From positions 1 through 64,000 of the forward strand of contig WFPK01000115.1 of the NCBI GenBank assembly GCA_015487555.1: 64,000 nt of DNA. The letters are read 5' to 3'. Position numbers and translations under genes: made by a program. Positions 9,118 to 18,368 of this stretch are shown in pieces. Numbering within the stretch: the stretch's first letter is position 1; the number at the start of each line of letters is the position of its first letter. The notes under the pieces are model-generated. The model saw only the letters and a list, made by a program, of their open reading frames with translations, was not told where the DNA came from and did no database searches. The stretch comes from Phycisphaerales bacterium (lineage in GTDB: Bacteria > Planctomycetota > Phycisphaerae > Phycisphaerales > UBA1924).

Positions 9118-10645
9118 CTTCGGCCTCCTGTTGGCTTGATTGGGCGGGCTGGATAGGTTGGGGCGTATCGCCGATGCCGCCTTCGGGTCTTGGGGTGTAG
9201 ATCAGTGGGTTGCTTCTGCTGTATTGCAGGCTCTTGTGGCATCCCGATGCGCAGCTCCCGCCGTCGCCGATGCGCTGAAACTGGATGGGAAGCTTCCATC
9301 CACCGGGCCCAAAGGGAACCGCTTCATGGATATGCTCATCTCGTTTGGCAGCGTGGGCATCATGGCAGACCGAGCAGGTGCGTCCCTTGTGATCCCGATT
9401 GACATGGACAAAGTGCAGGTTTGTCTGCCCGTTGCGGAACCTGGTGGCGGTGGTTGTCTGCGCCTGGGTCGCCAGGGCTTGGTCGTGACACCCAAAGCAC
9501 AGGGCGTACTGGCCTTTGCTAAACGGTGCATAGAGCTTGCCCGAGTATGCCCGCACCAGGAGTCGGCTGTTGTCCCCGCCATGAATCTCATGGCAGGCGA
9601 CACAGTTCCCCGAAGCGACGGGCCCGTGCAGGCTTGTTCCGGTCTCGATGATTGCCTCGATATTGGCGATCCGTCTGCCATCATCGAGCACGATCTCCTT
9701 GTTGTGACATTCAAAGCACAGCGACTCTATATCGTTGCTCAAGAGCCTGGGGTGATCGCTGGCGTGGGGCGAATGGCAGTTGAGGCACGAACGCTCGGTC
9801 AAGAGGGCGCCGTGGGAGGTCTTTGCGTGCTCGACCGTTTGATGGATATCTTCGTGGCACTTCATGCACAAGGCTGCCGGCTCATCAAGAAGCAGCGAGG
9901 GATTGTCCGTTGCGTGGGGATTGTGACAAAGCTGACAATCGTTGAGCACGGGTTCGTGAACCACCCGGGCGGTTTCGATCTCGATATCGAGCGACACATG
10001 ACAACGCAGGCACATCGCCCGCCCATCGAGATCGAGGAGCATGCGCTCTTTCGATGCGTGGGGTTCGTGGCACGCCCCGCAGGCGCCCGCCGATGCCGGC
10101 CCATGGATCAGATTCCGTGTGCCCAGAAGATCATCGTGGCAGCTCAGGCACAGATCGCTGTAGTGATCGGATTTGAGCAGGCTCGGCGTATCCCCGCCGT
10201 GGGGGTTGTGGCAGGGCAGGCAGATGCCTTGCTCGAAGGGTTGATGAATCATCGCATCATGGTCAATATCAAACTCGTGGCAGAATACACAGAGCTTCTC
10301 GGGTGTTCTGGCGAGTTCATAGAGATGGGTCTTGGGTTCGCTGAGCACATGGCAGGTATCACAGGCATCAACAAACATCGGCCCATGGAGAAACGGATAC
10401 GCCTTCTTCCCCGGATGGCAATCCGTCGCCATGCACCCGGCGAACCGAGGCTCAATCGCACGAGACGCATCGCCTTGAGGGGCGCGTGGCGGGTTGTTCA
10501 TCAGGCGAACCGGTGCATCGTGTATCGGCTCGACAGGCTGAGGCTTTGGCATCGGGGCAAGGGCAACGATCCAGAGTGTCATCCCGAGCACCAGCGCGAC
10601 GACGATGACCGAGCGGAGAACCGATTGGAAGCTCATCGGATTCAT
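9110..10645 (-). CDS. Multihaem cytochrome c (13 CXXCH plus CX4CH and CX3CH)
   Basis: Motifs counted in the translation: CMATDCH, then CDTCH, CVFCH, CLPCH, CLSCH, CGACH, CLRCH, CQLCH, CMKCH, CLNCH, CFECH, CVACH, CFGCH, CSVCH, then CASGCH; N-terminal hydrophobic anchor. Confidence 0.9.
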   Translation of the reverse strand: MNPMSFQSVLRSVIVVALVLGMTLWIVALAPMPKPQPVEPIHDAPVRLMNNPPRAPQGDASRAIEPRFAGCMATDCHPGKKAYPFLHGPMFVDACDTCHVLSEPKTHLYELARTPEKLCVFCHEFDIDHDAMIHQPFEQGICLPCHNPHGGDTPSLLKSDHYSDLCLSCHDDLLGTRNLIHGPASAGACGACHEPHASKERMLLDLDGRAMCLRCHVSLDIEIETARVVHEPVLNDCQLCHNPHATDNPSLLLDEPAALCMKCHEDIHQTVEHAKTSHGALLTERSCLNCHSPHASDHPRLLSNDIESLCFECHNKEIVLDDGRRIANIEAIIETGTSLHGPVASGNCVACHEIHGGDNSRLLVRAYSGKLYAPFSKGQYALCFGCHDQALATQAQTTTATRFRNGQTNLHFVHVNRDHKGRTCSVCHDAHAAKRDEHIHEAVPFGPGGWKLPIQFQRIGDGGSCASGCHKSLQYSRSNPLIYTPRPEGGIGDTPQPIQPAQSSQQEAEDE

Positions 10646-12087
10646 GGCTGAGCCTCCAGAAGCTTGAGGATCATGGGGTCCTGCTCATCCTCAGCGAGCA
10701 CAAAGTGGCACGATTTGCAATCGTTCGTGATCCCGACCCCCTGTGCATCGACCAGCACCCCGTCATGACACCGGAAGCACGCCGAGGTGTGGGCGGTTGG
10801 GTGCCCGATGAGTGATGGGTAGGTATTCCATTGGATATTCATCTCCGGGTAGATGTAGGTGCTGTGGAGGTCTTGAAGGACCGGGACGATCTCCTCGAGC
10901 TTGTCGGCGTAGAGGTCCCAAGCAGCTTCAAACCGCTCATGGTACAAGGCTGGCAGCTGGGCGATCCCCTCCATCGCCTGCTCGTCTGATTCGTAGGTCT
11001 GTGTGATGAGCTCGTAGCTGAGCGAGCGGATCCAGGGGATTGTTGGGTCGATTGTTCCATCGGCGAGCAGGTCGTCGAGGGCTTTGTCGGGGGGGAGGAA
11101 GACATGGGTCGGGCGATTATGACAATCCACACAGTCCATCACACGCATATTTTGATGGTCATCTTGTTGTCCATCGTCTTGATGCCCATCGTCAGCCGGG
11201 GTGTGCGCAGATTCCGGGCGCGTCCATACCCGCTTTTGTCCATGCTCATCGGTGAGCTCGACCCGGATGACTTGTTCGCGTCGTCGATCGAGCGACCAGA
11301 ACCGGATTTCATGGTCTTTGCTGGCGTGCCAGTGAATCCCGCGCATGGTTTGATCTTCGTTTGAGGTTTCCCCAAGCTGAAGGTTGATGATGCTGAATGT
11401 TCGCGTGTTGTTCTCATCGGGTTCGTAGCGCTGGATGACTTTGACCCGATTGCCTTGATAGCTCTCTTCGCTGTGGCATTCGCCACAGATGTGCTCAGCG
11501 GGTCGCATGTTGTGGATGGGCGTTTCGATCGGTCTTGAGTAGTTGTCGAGGATCACGCCTGCGAGTTGCCGTGTCCCATCGAGCTTGGATTTGATGAGCC
11601 AACCCACCCCCGGGCCCACATGGCACTCGACGCAGGCAACCTCCGAGTGGTGCGAGCGTTGGTAGACGGTGTATTCGGGTGACATGACCTGATGGCAGGT
11701 GAGCCCGCAGAAGGTTGCCGATTCCATGAAATGGATGCTCCTGTACCCGGCAAAGGCGAAGATGATGAGGTTGATGAGGGTCAGAACCAAGATCAGCTGA
11801 AAGACATGTTTTCGTCGGACGCGTCGGATCAGCTTCCCGACAGGATCGCGGTGCGACTTGCGCATCACCAAGAGCATCCCGATGGGGATGAGCATCAATC
11901 CCGTCGCAGCCATTCCCGGGAATAGGACATAGGCGATGATCCCGATGTATGGGTTGCTCTCAAAGATGAGAAGTTCGCCGACGATGAGCAATGCGTCGGC
12001 ACCGATGGCTGTGGTGACGAGCACGGCGCCGAAGATGGCGAGTTTGCTCGTTGACAGAGCATCAAGAAAGGGCTTGATATGGAACAT
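10642..12087 (-). CDS. NapC/NirT-family membrane-anchored multihaem cytochrome c
   Basis: N-terminal TM helices; FCGLTCHQVMSPEYTVYQRSHHSEVACVECHVGPGVGWLIKSKLDGTRQL, then CGECH, CVDCH, CFRCH, CKSCH. Confidence 0.85.
   Translation of the reverse strand: MFHIKPFLDALSTSKLAIFGAVLVTTAIGADALLIVGELLIFESNPYIGIIAYVLFPGMAATGLMLIPIGMLLVMRKSHRDPVGKLIRRVRRKHVFQLILVLTLINLIIFAFAGYRSIHFMESATFCGLTCHQVMSPEYTVYQRSHHSEVACVECHVGPGVGWLIKSKLDGTRQLAGVILDNYSRPIETPIHNMRPAEHICGECHSEESYQGNRVKVIQRYEPDENNTRTFSIINLQLGETSNEDQTMRGIHWHASKDHEIRFWSLDRRREQVIRVELTDEHGQKRVWTRPESAHTPADDGHQDDGQQDDHQNMRVMDCVDCHNRPTHVFLPPDKALDDLLADGTIDPTIPWIRSLSYELITQTYESDEQAMEGIAQLPALYHERFEAAWDLYADKLEEIVPVLQDLHSTYIYPEMNIQWNTYPSLIGHPTAHTSACFRCHDGVLVDAQGVGITNDCKSCHFVLAEDEQDPMILKLLEAQP
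11152..11193 (-). repeat. 15-bp in-frame minisatellite inside the NapC-type gene
   Basis: Plus strand ttgatggtcatc / ttgttgtccatcgtc / ttgatgcccatcgtc; encodes DDGHQ-DDGQQ-DDHQ. Confidence 0.7.
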
Positions 12088-12186
12088 GGCCGACTTTCCA
12101 CCAAATTGAAATGCTCCAAACTGCGCATTTGCCTACCATATCCGGGAGCATCCAACACGGGGTTTGGCAGGGATCAACACCTGCGT

Positions 12187-13737
12187 ATGAACATGTCCTG
12201 CAAACGGCGCACCAACTTGTTTGCCACAACGAAAAGCCCGTTTCATATCTTGACGAGCCGACCGCTTTCTCGATATCTTCCCACGATCGACACATCTGCC
12301 ATCGTTTCGCTCGCCTGGACCTTGCTTGCATGGATCGGTGCAGCGGGCATGATTGGCATTGCCCTGTGCGCCTCGGGATGCGCCAGGGCCCAGGCGGAGT
12401 TTGAGCCCGGCTCGCCCGAGCCTGACATGTCCCGCCGGGGCGATGGAGCCGATTATTCAGCAGGGTGTTCAACCGTCGGGTGTCATCAACAACTCACCGA
12501 GACCAAATGGGTCCATGCGCCCGCTGCGACGGGCGCGTGTTCGGCGTGCCACCTGGCCTTTGGTCAACCCGATGCCCATCAGTTTGCGCTCATTGATGTC
12601 AATGGATCAAGCTGTGCTGCGTGCCATGCCTTCGATGATTCCTCCGGGTCGATCCACGAGCCTTTCGCGCTCGGGGCCTGCCACGATTGCCACGATCCCC
12701 ATGGCGGGGATCGCAAGAGCCTGATGATCGCCCAGACAACGCAGGATTTGTGCGCAACATGCCACGACCCGGTTGCCCACGAGTTCGCCCATCGTCCAAT
12801 CGCCCAAGGCGACTGTCTCACCTGCCACGATCCGCACCAATCTACCCACGAGAAGCTGTTGGTTCAAAGCAAAGAAAACCTCTGCCTCGGGTGTCACCAG
12901 GGGATGGATCATGGCGGGGTTCTGGGGGCCTTTTCTGATGGATCAGACCCGGCGTTTGTGCATGAGCCGGTGCTTGAAGACGGGTGCGTGGCGTGCCATC
13001 AGCCTCATGGATCAGATTATCGCGGGCTTTTGAATCAGACCCAGCGATCGACCTGCCTGGATTGTCACCAGGGGCTTGTCGATGATCTGCCCTTGGCCCA
13101 GAGTATTCATGGCGCGTTTGAATCTTCGCAGGCATGCACGCAGTGCCATTCACCTCATGCCAGCGATTTTTCTGGGCTCCTCGCTGAGCCTTTCAATACC
13201 TTGTGCCTGAGCTGTCATGACCAGACAATCGAATCACCCTCGGGCAAGGTGCTTCCCAACATGAAGAAACTGATCGAAGAATCGCCCGTGGTTCATCAGC
13301 CCGCTGCGCAAGGGGAATGTGTGAGTTGCCATGATCCTCATTTCTCCGCCGAGCATGCGCTGCTGCGATCGAGCTATCCTGATAAGGAATACGCCGAGTT
13401 TGATCCCCAGCACTACGCCATGTGCACCGCGTGCCATGATCCGATCCTGTTCGAGGATGAGATCACCACGCACACCGGGTTCCGCGACGGGGAGGTGAAT
13501 CTTCACTTTGTGCATGTCAATCGTGAGAAGGGGCGGGCGTGCGGGCTCTGTCATCAGCCTCACGCGGGCACGCGCCCCAAACTCATGCGCGAGGTGTTCC
13601 CATTTGGACCCGGGGGGTGGAACCTGCCGATCAACTTCGTCCAGTCCGACGCCGGAGGCTCATGCACGACAGCCTGCCATGAACCACGCAGTTATGACAA
13701 TACCTTCTCGCCGAGGAACGCGCCGGGCAGCCCATGA
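12187..13737 (+). CDS. Multihaem cytochrome c (13 CXXCH plus CX4CH and CX3CH), paralogue of 9110..10645
   Basis: CSTVGCH, CSACH, CAACH, CHDCH, CATCH, CLTCH, CLGCH, CVACH, CLDCH, CTQCH, CLSCH, CVSCH, CTACH, CGLCH, CTTACH; shares FVHVNR..KGR.C..CH..HA and VFPFGPGGWNLPI with the 9110 protein. Start uncertain (12187 or 12193). Confidence 0.88.
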   Translation: MNMSCKRRTNLFATTKSPFHILTSRPLSRYLPTIDTSAIVSLAWTLLAWIGAAGMIGIALCASGCARAQAEFEPGSPEPDMSRRGDGADYSAGCSTVGCHQQLTETKWVHAPAATGACSACHLAFGQPDAHQFALIDVNGSSCAACHAFDDSSGSIHEPFALGACHDCHDPHGGDRKSLMIAQTTQDLCATCHDPVAHEFAHRPIAQGDCLTCHDPHQSTHEKLLVQSKENLCLGCHQGMDHGGVLGAFSDGSDPAFVHEPVLEDGCVACHQPHGSDYRGLLNQTQRSTCLDCHQGLVDDLPLAQSIHGAFESSQACTQCHSPHASDFSGLLAEPFNTLCLSCHDQTIESPSGKVLPNMKKLIEESPVVHQPAAQGECVSCHDPHFSAEHALLRSSYPDKEYAEFDPQHYAMCTACHDPILFEDEITTHTGFRDGEVNLHFVHVNREKGRACGLCHQPHAGTRPKLMREVFPFGPGGWNLPINFVQSDAGGSCTTACHEPRSYDNTFSPRNAPGSP

Positions 13738-13794
13738 GCTCGGCAGCGGGGGATTCGGTGGCGTGTTCATATCCATATTCGTCTCAAATCAGGG

Positions 13795-13851
13795 TTGACT
13801 CTGCCGACTTGTAGCCTATGCTACAGGGCAGCGATTGTAGCCTCTGCTACA
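13795..13851 (+). promoter_or_regulatory. Promoter with two copies of a palindromic operator, probable DtxR-family autoregulatory site
   Basis: TTGACT (13795) - N16 - TATGCT (13817); TGTAGCctatGCTACA at 13810-13825 and TGTAGCctctGCTACA at 13836-13851, 26 bp apart. Confidence 0.7.
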
Positions 13852-13870
13852 TACCCCGTCCGAGGATACC

Positions 13871-14827
13871 ATGCTGAGTTGGCTCAGAAGAATCAAAGAG
13901 ACCAGGCGGCGTGTTCTTGTCGAGGATGCGCTCAAGTATTTGCACAAGTGCGATTGGGAGGGCACGGCATCGACCACGGCATCGGTCGGCGAGGCCCTTG
14001 GGGTATCGCCGAGCAAGGCGCAGTTGCTTTGGCAGCAGCTCCAAGCTCAGGGGTTGGTTGAAATCTCAGGAGACCATCTGCACATTACTCCGCTGGGCGA
14101 ATCGCTTGCCTTGCAGGTGATCCGGGCGCATCGGCTTTGGGAGAAGTATCTTGTTGATGAAGCGCGTGTGCCTTTGGCAGATGTTCATGCGATGGCGGAT
14201 CGGCGAGAGCACAATCGCAACCCCGAGGCGATGAGCGTGCTTGACGCCTCGATGGGGTATCCGGCAACTGATCCCCACGGCGACCCCATTCCAACCGCTG
14301 AGGGCGTTTTGTCGCAAACGGATTCCGTACCACTGACCCACTGGGCGATCGACCGTCCCGCGCGCATCGTTCATCTTGAAGATGAGCCCGTCGCGATCTT
14401 CGCTCAGATCGTCGCAGCCGGGGTGTATCTGGGGCAGCGGATCAAGGTGATTGAGTCCACCCCCAAGCGTATTGTCTTTACCGATCATCAAGAGACCTAT
14501 GTCTTGGCGCCGATCGTGGCGGGCAATGTGTTCCTCGTCGCATCTGAGCCGATGGGGCGCGAGGCTCCGCTGCCTCGGTTGACCACACTCGAGCTCGGTG
14601 CGTCGGCCAAAGTGCAGGGATTGGACGGCACGCTTCAAGGATACACCCGCAGGCGACTGCTCGATCTTGGGCTCACCAAAGGTGCCCAGATCACTGCAGA
14701 GTATCGCAGCTTTCTCGGCGATCCCGTTGCGTATCGCGTGCGGGGCTCGTTGATTGCGCTGCGCCAAGACCAGGCGCAGCATGTTTTGATTTCAACGAAT
14801 GAGAATCAGGAGCAAAATCATGTCTGA
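13871..14827 (+). CDS. DtxR/MntR-family metal-dependent regulator with C-terminal FeoA-like domain
   Basis: VEDALKYLHKCDWEGTASTTASVGEALGVSPSKAQLLWQQLQAQGLVEISGDHLHITPLGESLALQVIRAHRLWEKYLVDE; C-terminal SH3-like FeoA region before feoB. Confidence 0.9.
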   Translation: MLSWLRRIKETRRRVLVEDALKYLHKCDWEGTASTTASVGEALGVSPSKAQLLWQQLQAQGLVEISGDHLHITPLGESLALQVIRAHRLWEKYLVDEARVPLADVHAMADRREHNRNPEAMSVLDASMGYPATDPHGDPIPTAEGVLSQTDSVPLTHWAIDRPARIVHLEDEPVAIFAQIVAAGVYLGQRIKVIESTPKRIVFTDHQETYVLAPIVAGNVFLVASEPMGREAPLPRLTTLELGASAKVQGLDGTLQGYTRRRLLDLGLTKGAQITAEYRSFLGDPVAYRVRGSLIALRQDQAQHVLISTNENQEQNHV

Positions 14828-15638
14828 GTGTGGTTCGTGCTCGGCCTGTCCATCGTCGTCCCAGCTCGATCGCATGGGGCTTGATGTGGGCAAGTATGAT
14901 TATGTCGTTGCTCTGGCAGGCAATCCAAACACGGGCAAGAGCAGCGTGTTCAATGCGCTCACCGGGTTGCGCCAGCATACGGGCAACTGGCCGGGCAAGA
15001 CGGTGACGCGGGCCCAGGGCGGGTATAAGTTCAATGGGCATCGGTACAAGCTTGTCGATCTGCCCGGGACATACTCGCTGCTCTCGGCTGCCCAAGACGA
15101 AGAGATCGCGCGTAACTTCATCCTCTTTGGACGCCCCGATTGTACCGTTGTGGTCACTGATGCAACCTGCCTCGAACGGAACCTCAACCTCGCGTTGCAG
15201 GTGCTCGAGATCAGCAGCCGAGTCGTCGTGTGTGTGAATCTGATGGATGAGGCGAAGCGAAAAGGGATTCAGATCGACGCCCGCGCCCTTGGGCGCGATC
15301 TGGGTGTGCCGATCGTATTGACCAGCGCCAGGACCGGCGATGGGCTCGACGCCTTGCTTGTTGCCATCGAGCAAGTGGTGACGGGCAAGGTTGAACTTCA
15401 CCCGCACCGTGTGCTGCGTGATGGTCCGTTTCAGCGTGCGGTCGCCGAACTGGTGCCGATGGTCGAAGAGGTGGCGCCCGGGTTGCCCAATGCGCGATGG
15501 GTCGCGATGCGGCTTCTCGATGGTGATCACCGCGTCCGCCAAGCACTGCTCAGCGGCGAGCTCACCGAGATCGCATCAGCACAGAAGGTCTATGAAGAAA
15601 AGATACCAATGACGATTGCGCAAGGGGGGAGGGAATGA
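14820..15638 (+). CDS. feoB: FeoB N-terminal G-protein domain (stand-alone)
   Basis: VALAGNPNTGKSSVFNALTGLRQHTGNWPGKTV, VDLPGTYSLLSAAQDEEIARNF; ends before TM region. Confidence 0.9.
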   Translation: MSECGSCSACPSSSQLDRMGLDVGKYDYVVALAGNPNTGKSSVFNALTGLRQHTGNWPGKTVTRAQGGYKFNGHRYKLVDLPGTYSLLSAAQDEEIARNFILFGRPDCTVVVTDATCLERNLNLALQVLEISSRVVVCVNLMDEAKRKGIQIDARALGRDLGVPIVLTSARTGDGLDALLVAIEQVVTGKVELHPHRVLRDGPFQRAVAELVPMVEEVAPGLPNARWVAMRLLDGDHRVRQALLSGELTEIASAQKVYEEKIPMTIAQGGRE

Positions 15639-17032
15639 GCGAGCCAACGAATCCGGTCGATGCATTGCTCGATCGGGCCCAGGACCTTCGCCAAACGCTG
15701 GGGGGAAACTTCCGTGACGAGCTCGTTGAAGCGATTTATACCGATGCGCAGGCAATCGCAGATCGGGCATCGGTCAAATCAGATTCGGGCAGACTCGATT
15801 TCGATCAGCGCATCGACCGCCTGCTTACCGCGCCGATGCTGGGTTTGCCATTGATGCTCTTGATGCTGGGGGGCGTGTTCTGGTTGACGATTGCCGGGGC
15901 CAATGTACCCTCGCAGATGCTGATGAGCGGATTGTTCTGGGTTGAGGGCGCCGGGAGCAGACTCTTCGAGCATCTCGGTGCACCGTGGTGGCTGACGGGG
16001 TTTGTCTGGCATGGAGTGTATCGTGCTCTGGCGTGGGTGATTGCGGTGATGCTGCCTCCGATGGCGATCTTTTTCCCGATGTTCACGATGCTCGAAGATT
16101 TGGGATATCTTCCGCGTGTGGCGTTCAACCTTGACCGTTTGTTCAGCAAGGCCGGGGCGCACGGCAAGCAAGTGCTGACGATGAGCATGGGGTTTGGATG
16201 CAACGCTGCTGGTGTGATTGCGTGTCGAACAATTGACTCGCCTCGCGAGCGGCTTATTGCGATTCTGACCAATAACTTCGTGCCCTGCAATGGGCGTTGG
16301 CCGACGCTGATTCTTCTGGCGACGGTATTCATCGCTGCTGCTTTTCCGCCTGAGGTCGCCTCGGTTGCAGCTGCGGGGTCGGTTGCGATGGTCGCGGTGA
16401 TCGGGGTGCTCTTTACACTCGTGCTCTCAGCGATCCTCTCACGCACTGTGCTCAAAGGTACGCCCTCGGCCTTTACGCTCGAGCTGCCGCCTTATCGCAG
16501 GCCCAGTGTCGTCCGAATTCTCTACACATCGCTTATCGACCGCACCATGTTTGTGCTCTGGCGAGCGATCGTGTTTTCTGCGCCGGCGGGTGGGTTGATC
16601 TGGCTGCTGGCCAATATCACAATCTCCGGGCACTCGCTGGCATTTTACCTGACGGATTGGCTCGATCCTTTGGGGCACGCGATCGGGCTCGATGGCGTGA
16701 TCGTCTTGGCCTTTTTTATTGCCATTCCCGCCAATGAGATCGTGGTGCCCACCATTTTGATGCTGTATCTTGGAAACACGATGATGACCGAGGAGCTCTC
16801 ATCGAGCAGCAGTTGGCGGAGTTTGTTCGTCGGCGAGCATGATTGGACATTGCTCACCGCGGTGAATCTGATGCTCTTCTCATTGCTCCACAACCCATGC
16901 TCGACGACCATCTACACCATGTGGAAGGAGACTGGTAGCGCAAAGTGGACCGCCTTTGGAGCCCTGATGCCCTTGGCTGTTGGATTGGTGGTCACTTTTA
17001 CCATCGCGCAGGTGTGGTACCTCTTCACCTGA
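15635..17032 (+). CDS. feoB: FeoB C-terminal membrane permease domain (stand-alone)
   Basis: ATGA overlap with the G-domain gene; FPMFTMLEDLGYLPRVAFNLDRLFSKAGAHGKQVLTMSMGFGCNAAGVIACRTIDSPRERLIAILTNNFVPCNGRWPTL. Confidence 0.9.
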   Translation: MSEPTNPVDALLDRAQDLRQTLGGNFRDELVEAIYTDAQAIADRASVKSDSGRLDFDQRIDRLLTAPMLGLPLMLLMLGGVFWLTIAGANVPSQMLMSGLFWVEGAGSRLFEHLGAPWWLTGFVWHGVYRALAWVIAVMLPPMAIFFPMFTMLEDLGYLPRVAFNLDRLFSKAGAHGKQVLTMSMGFGCNAAGVIACRTIDSPRERLIAILTNNFVPCNGRWPTLILLATVFIAAAFPPEVASVAAAGSVAMVAVIGVLFTLVLSAILSRTVLKGTPSAFTLELPPYRRPSVVRILYTSLIDRTMFVLWRAIVFSAPAGGLIWLLANITISGHSLAFYLTDWLDPLGHAIGLDGVIVLAFFIAIPANEIVVPTILMLYLGNTMMTEELSSSSSWRSLFVGEHDWTLLTAVNLMLFSLLHNPCSTTIYTMWKETGSAKWTAFGALMPLAVGLVVTFTIAQVWYLFT

Positions 17033-17102
17033 GCGTGCTTGTCGATGAGTCGATCTATAACACCCGGTGCCAATGCTGCCAGCCCAGCAGCGGCAAGCAA
17101 GA

Positions 17103-18368
17103 TCATCCCTCGAGCCTGATGATCTTGGTTGCCAGTGGTTTGATCCAGCGCTTGTTGGTTGCCACAACCACAACCACAGGCCGATGCTGAGACTCGCGCT
17201 CAACCCATTGGGCGAGTCCCTCGATCTCGGTGCGCGTGAGCCCGATCTCAGGCTGATCGATCAGCAGGATCGGCGGATCATTGAGCATCGCGCACGCAAG
17301 GGCCACGCGGAGCCCGGCGCCGCCCGCAACATCGGGTCGCCATCCGGCACCAGCCGGTCGCCATGCGGTCGTCACCTCATCAAAGCTGTATCCCATGTCC
17401 GTGGTGAACTTGGCATTGTGCTCGTGCTCGGAGTAGTTGAGTCCCACCTCAACAAGGTTGAGGCTGGCGCTCGTTTCATCATCGCCATGAGCATACCGAG
17501 CAAAGAGCTCGGTCTTGTCATTGACAAAGATTCCGCCTTGGACCAAGAGTCCAAACCGATCCACACCCGGAGCGCCTTGCTCGTCGAACTGGCTTCCTAT
17601 CAAGGCGATGAAGCAGCTCGATCCTCCAAACTCAGCGGTCAGATCGACCGACCATGAGCGCGTCGAAGAGTCCATCGTTGCCGGGTTGGCCGGGTCCGAT
17701 TCGCGGTATCCGATCCCCGCGCCGATCATGGTTGCGGGCTCATCGGTGCGGAAGCTGGTGAAATCACTCATCGCCGATCGTGGCCCGCTGAGCATGAGTT
17801 CGCTGCGAATGATGTATTCCCAGACCTGATCGCCCGCGAACGATGCCTCGGCATCCATGGCCGATGCGGTGATGCGCAGCTGGTCTTTCCGGTACATCAG
17901 CGAGAGCCCTTGGGTGTAGGGCTGTCCAAAGGCCGAGGTGAGCAGCGAGCGCTCCGCGCCGAGTTGGTACTTGCTCGAGATCGCCTGCTCGCGCAATACC
18001 GTCGGGCGAAATTTCCCGACCCGAAGCGTCCAGTTGTCGGCGAGCTTGATACGCATATGGACATCTTCACTCGATGCAATCCAGGTGCTTCGGGAGAAGG
18101 CCATGGTGACGGTGTATCGGAAGCGCGGGTCGCCGAGTTTTCCAGCTGCTTTGATTTTGGTTCGGCGTGTTTCGAAGCTGTTGGTGATGGTGCCGTCGGA
18201 GATTCCGGTGCGTGCATTGAGGATGTATCGTGATTGAAGCTGCATACTGAGTTTGAGCGAGGATGCTTCGTTCTGTATCCATACCCGTTGTCCAGCATCG
18301 GCGAGAAGGGCGTTGGCGTAGGAGGCATAGGAACGCGCGGGGCGTTCTTCGTCTCCTGGTCGGCACAC
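17103..18368 (-). pseudogene. Chimeric ORF: porin without signal peptide joined in frame to the C-terminal part of an ABC ATPase
   Basis: Porin-like: SMQLQSRYILNARTG...WTLRVGKFRPTVLREQAISSKYQLGAERSLL...LFARYAHGDDE...FTTDMGYSFDEVTTAWRPAGAGW; then ABC-like GGAGLRVALACAMLNDPPILLIDQPEIGL...VVVVATNKRWIKPLATKIIRLEG. GTG start, no signal peptide back to the upstream in-frame stop. Confidence 0.55.

Noticed and set aside
9140-10651. 503-aa plus-strand ORF
   Set aside because: Exactly antisense to the 15-haem cytochrome gene; shadow ORF from high GC and codon bias.
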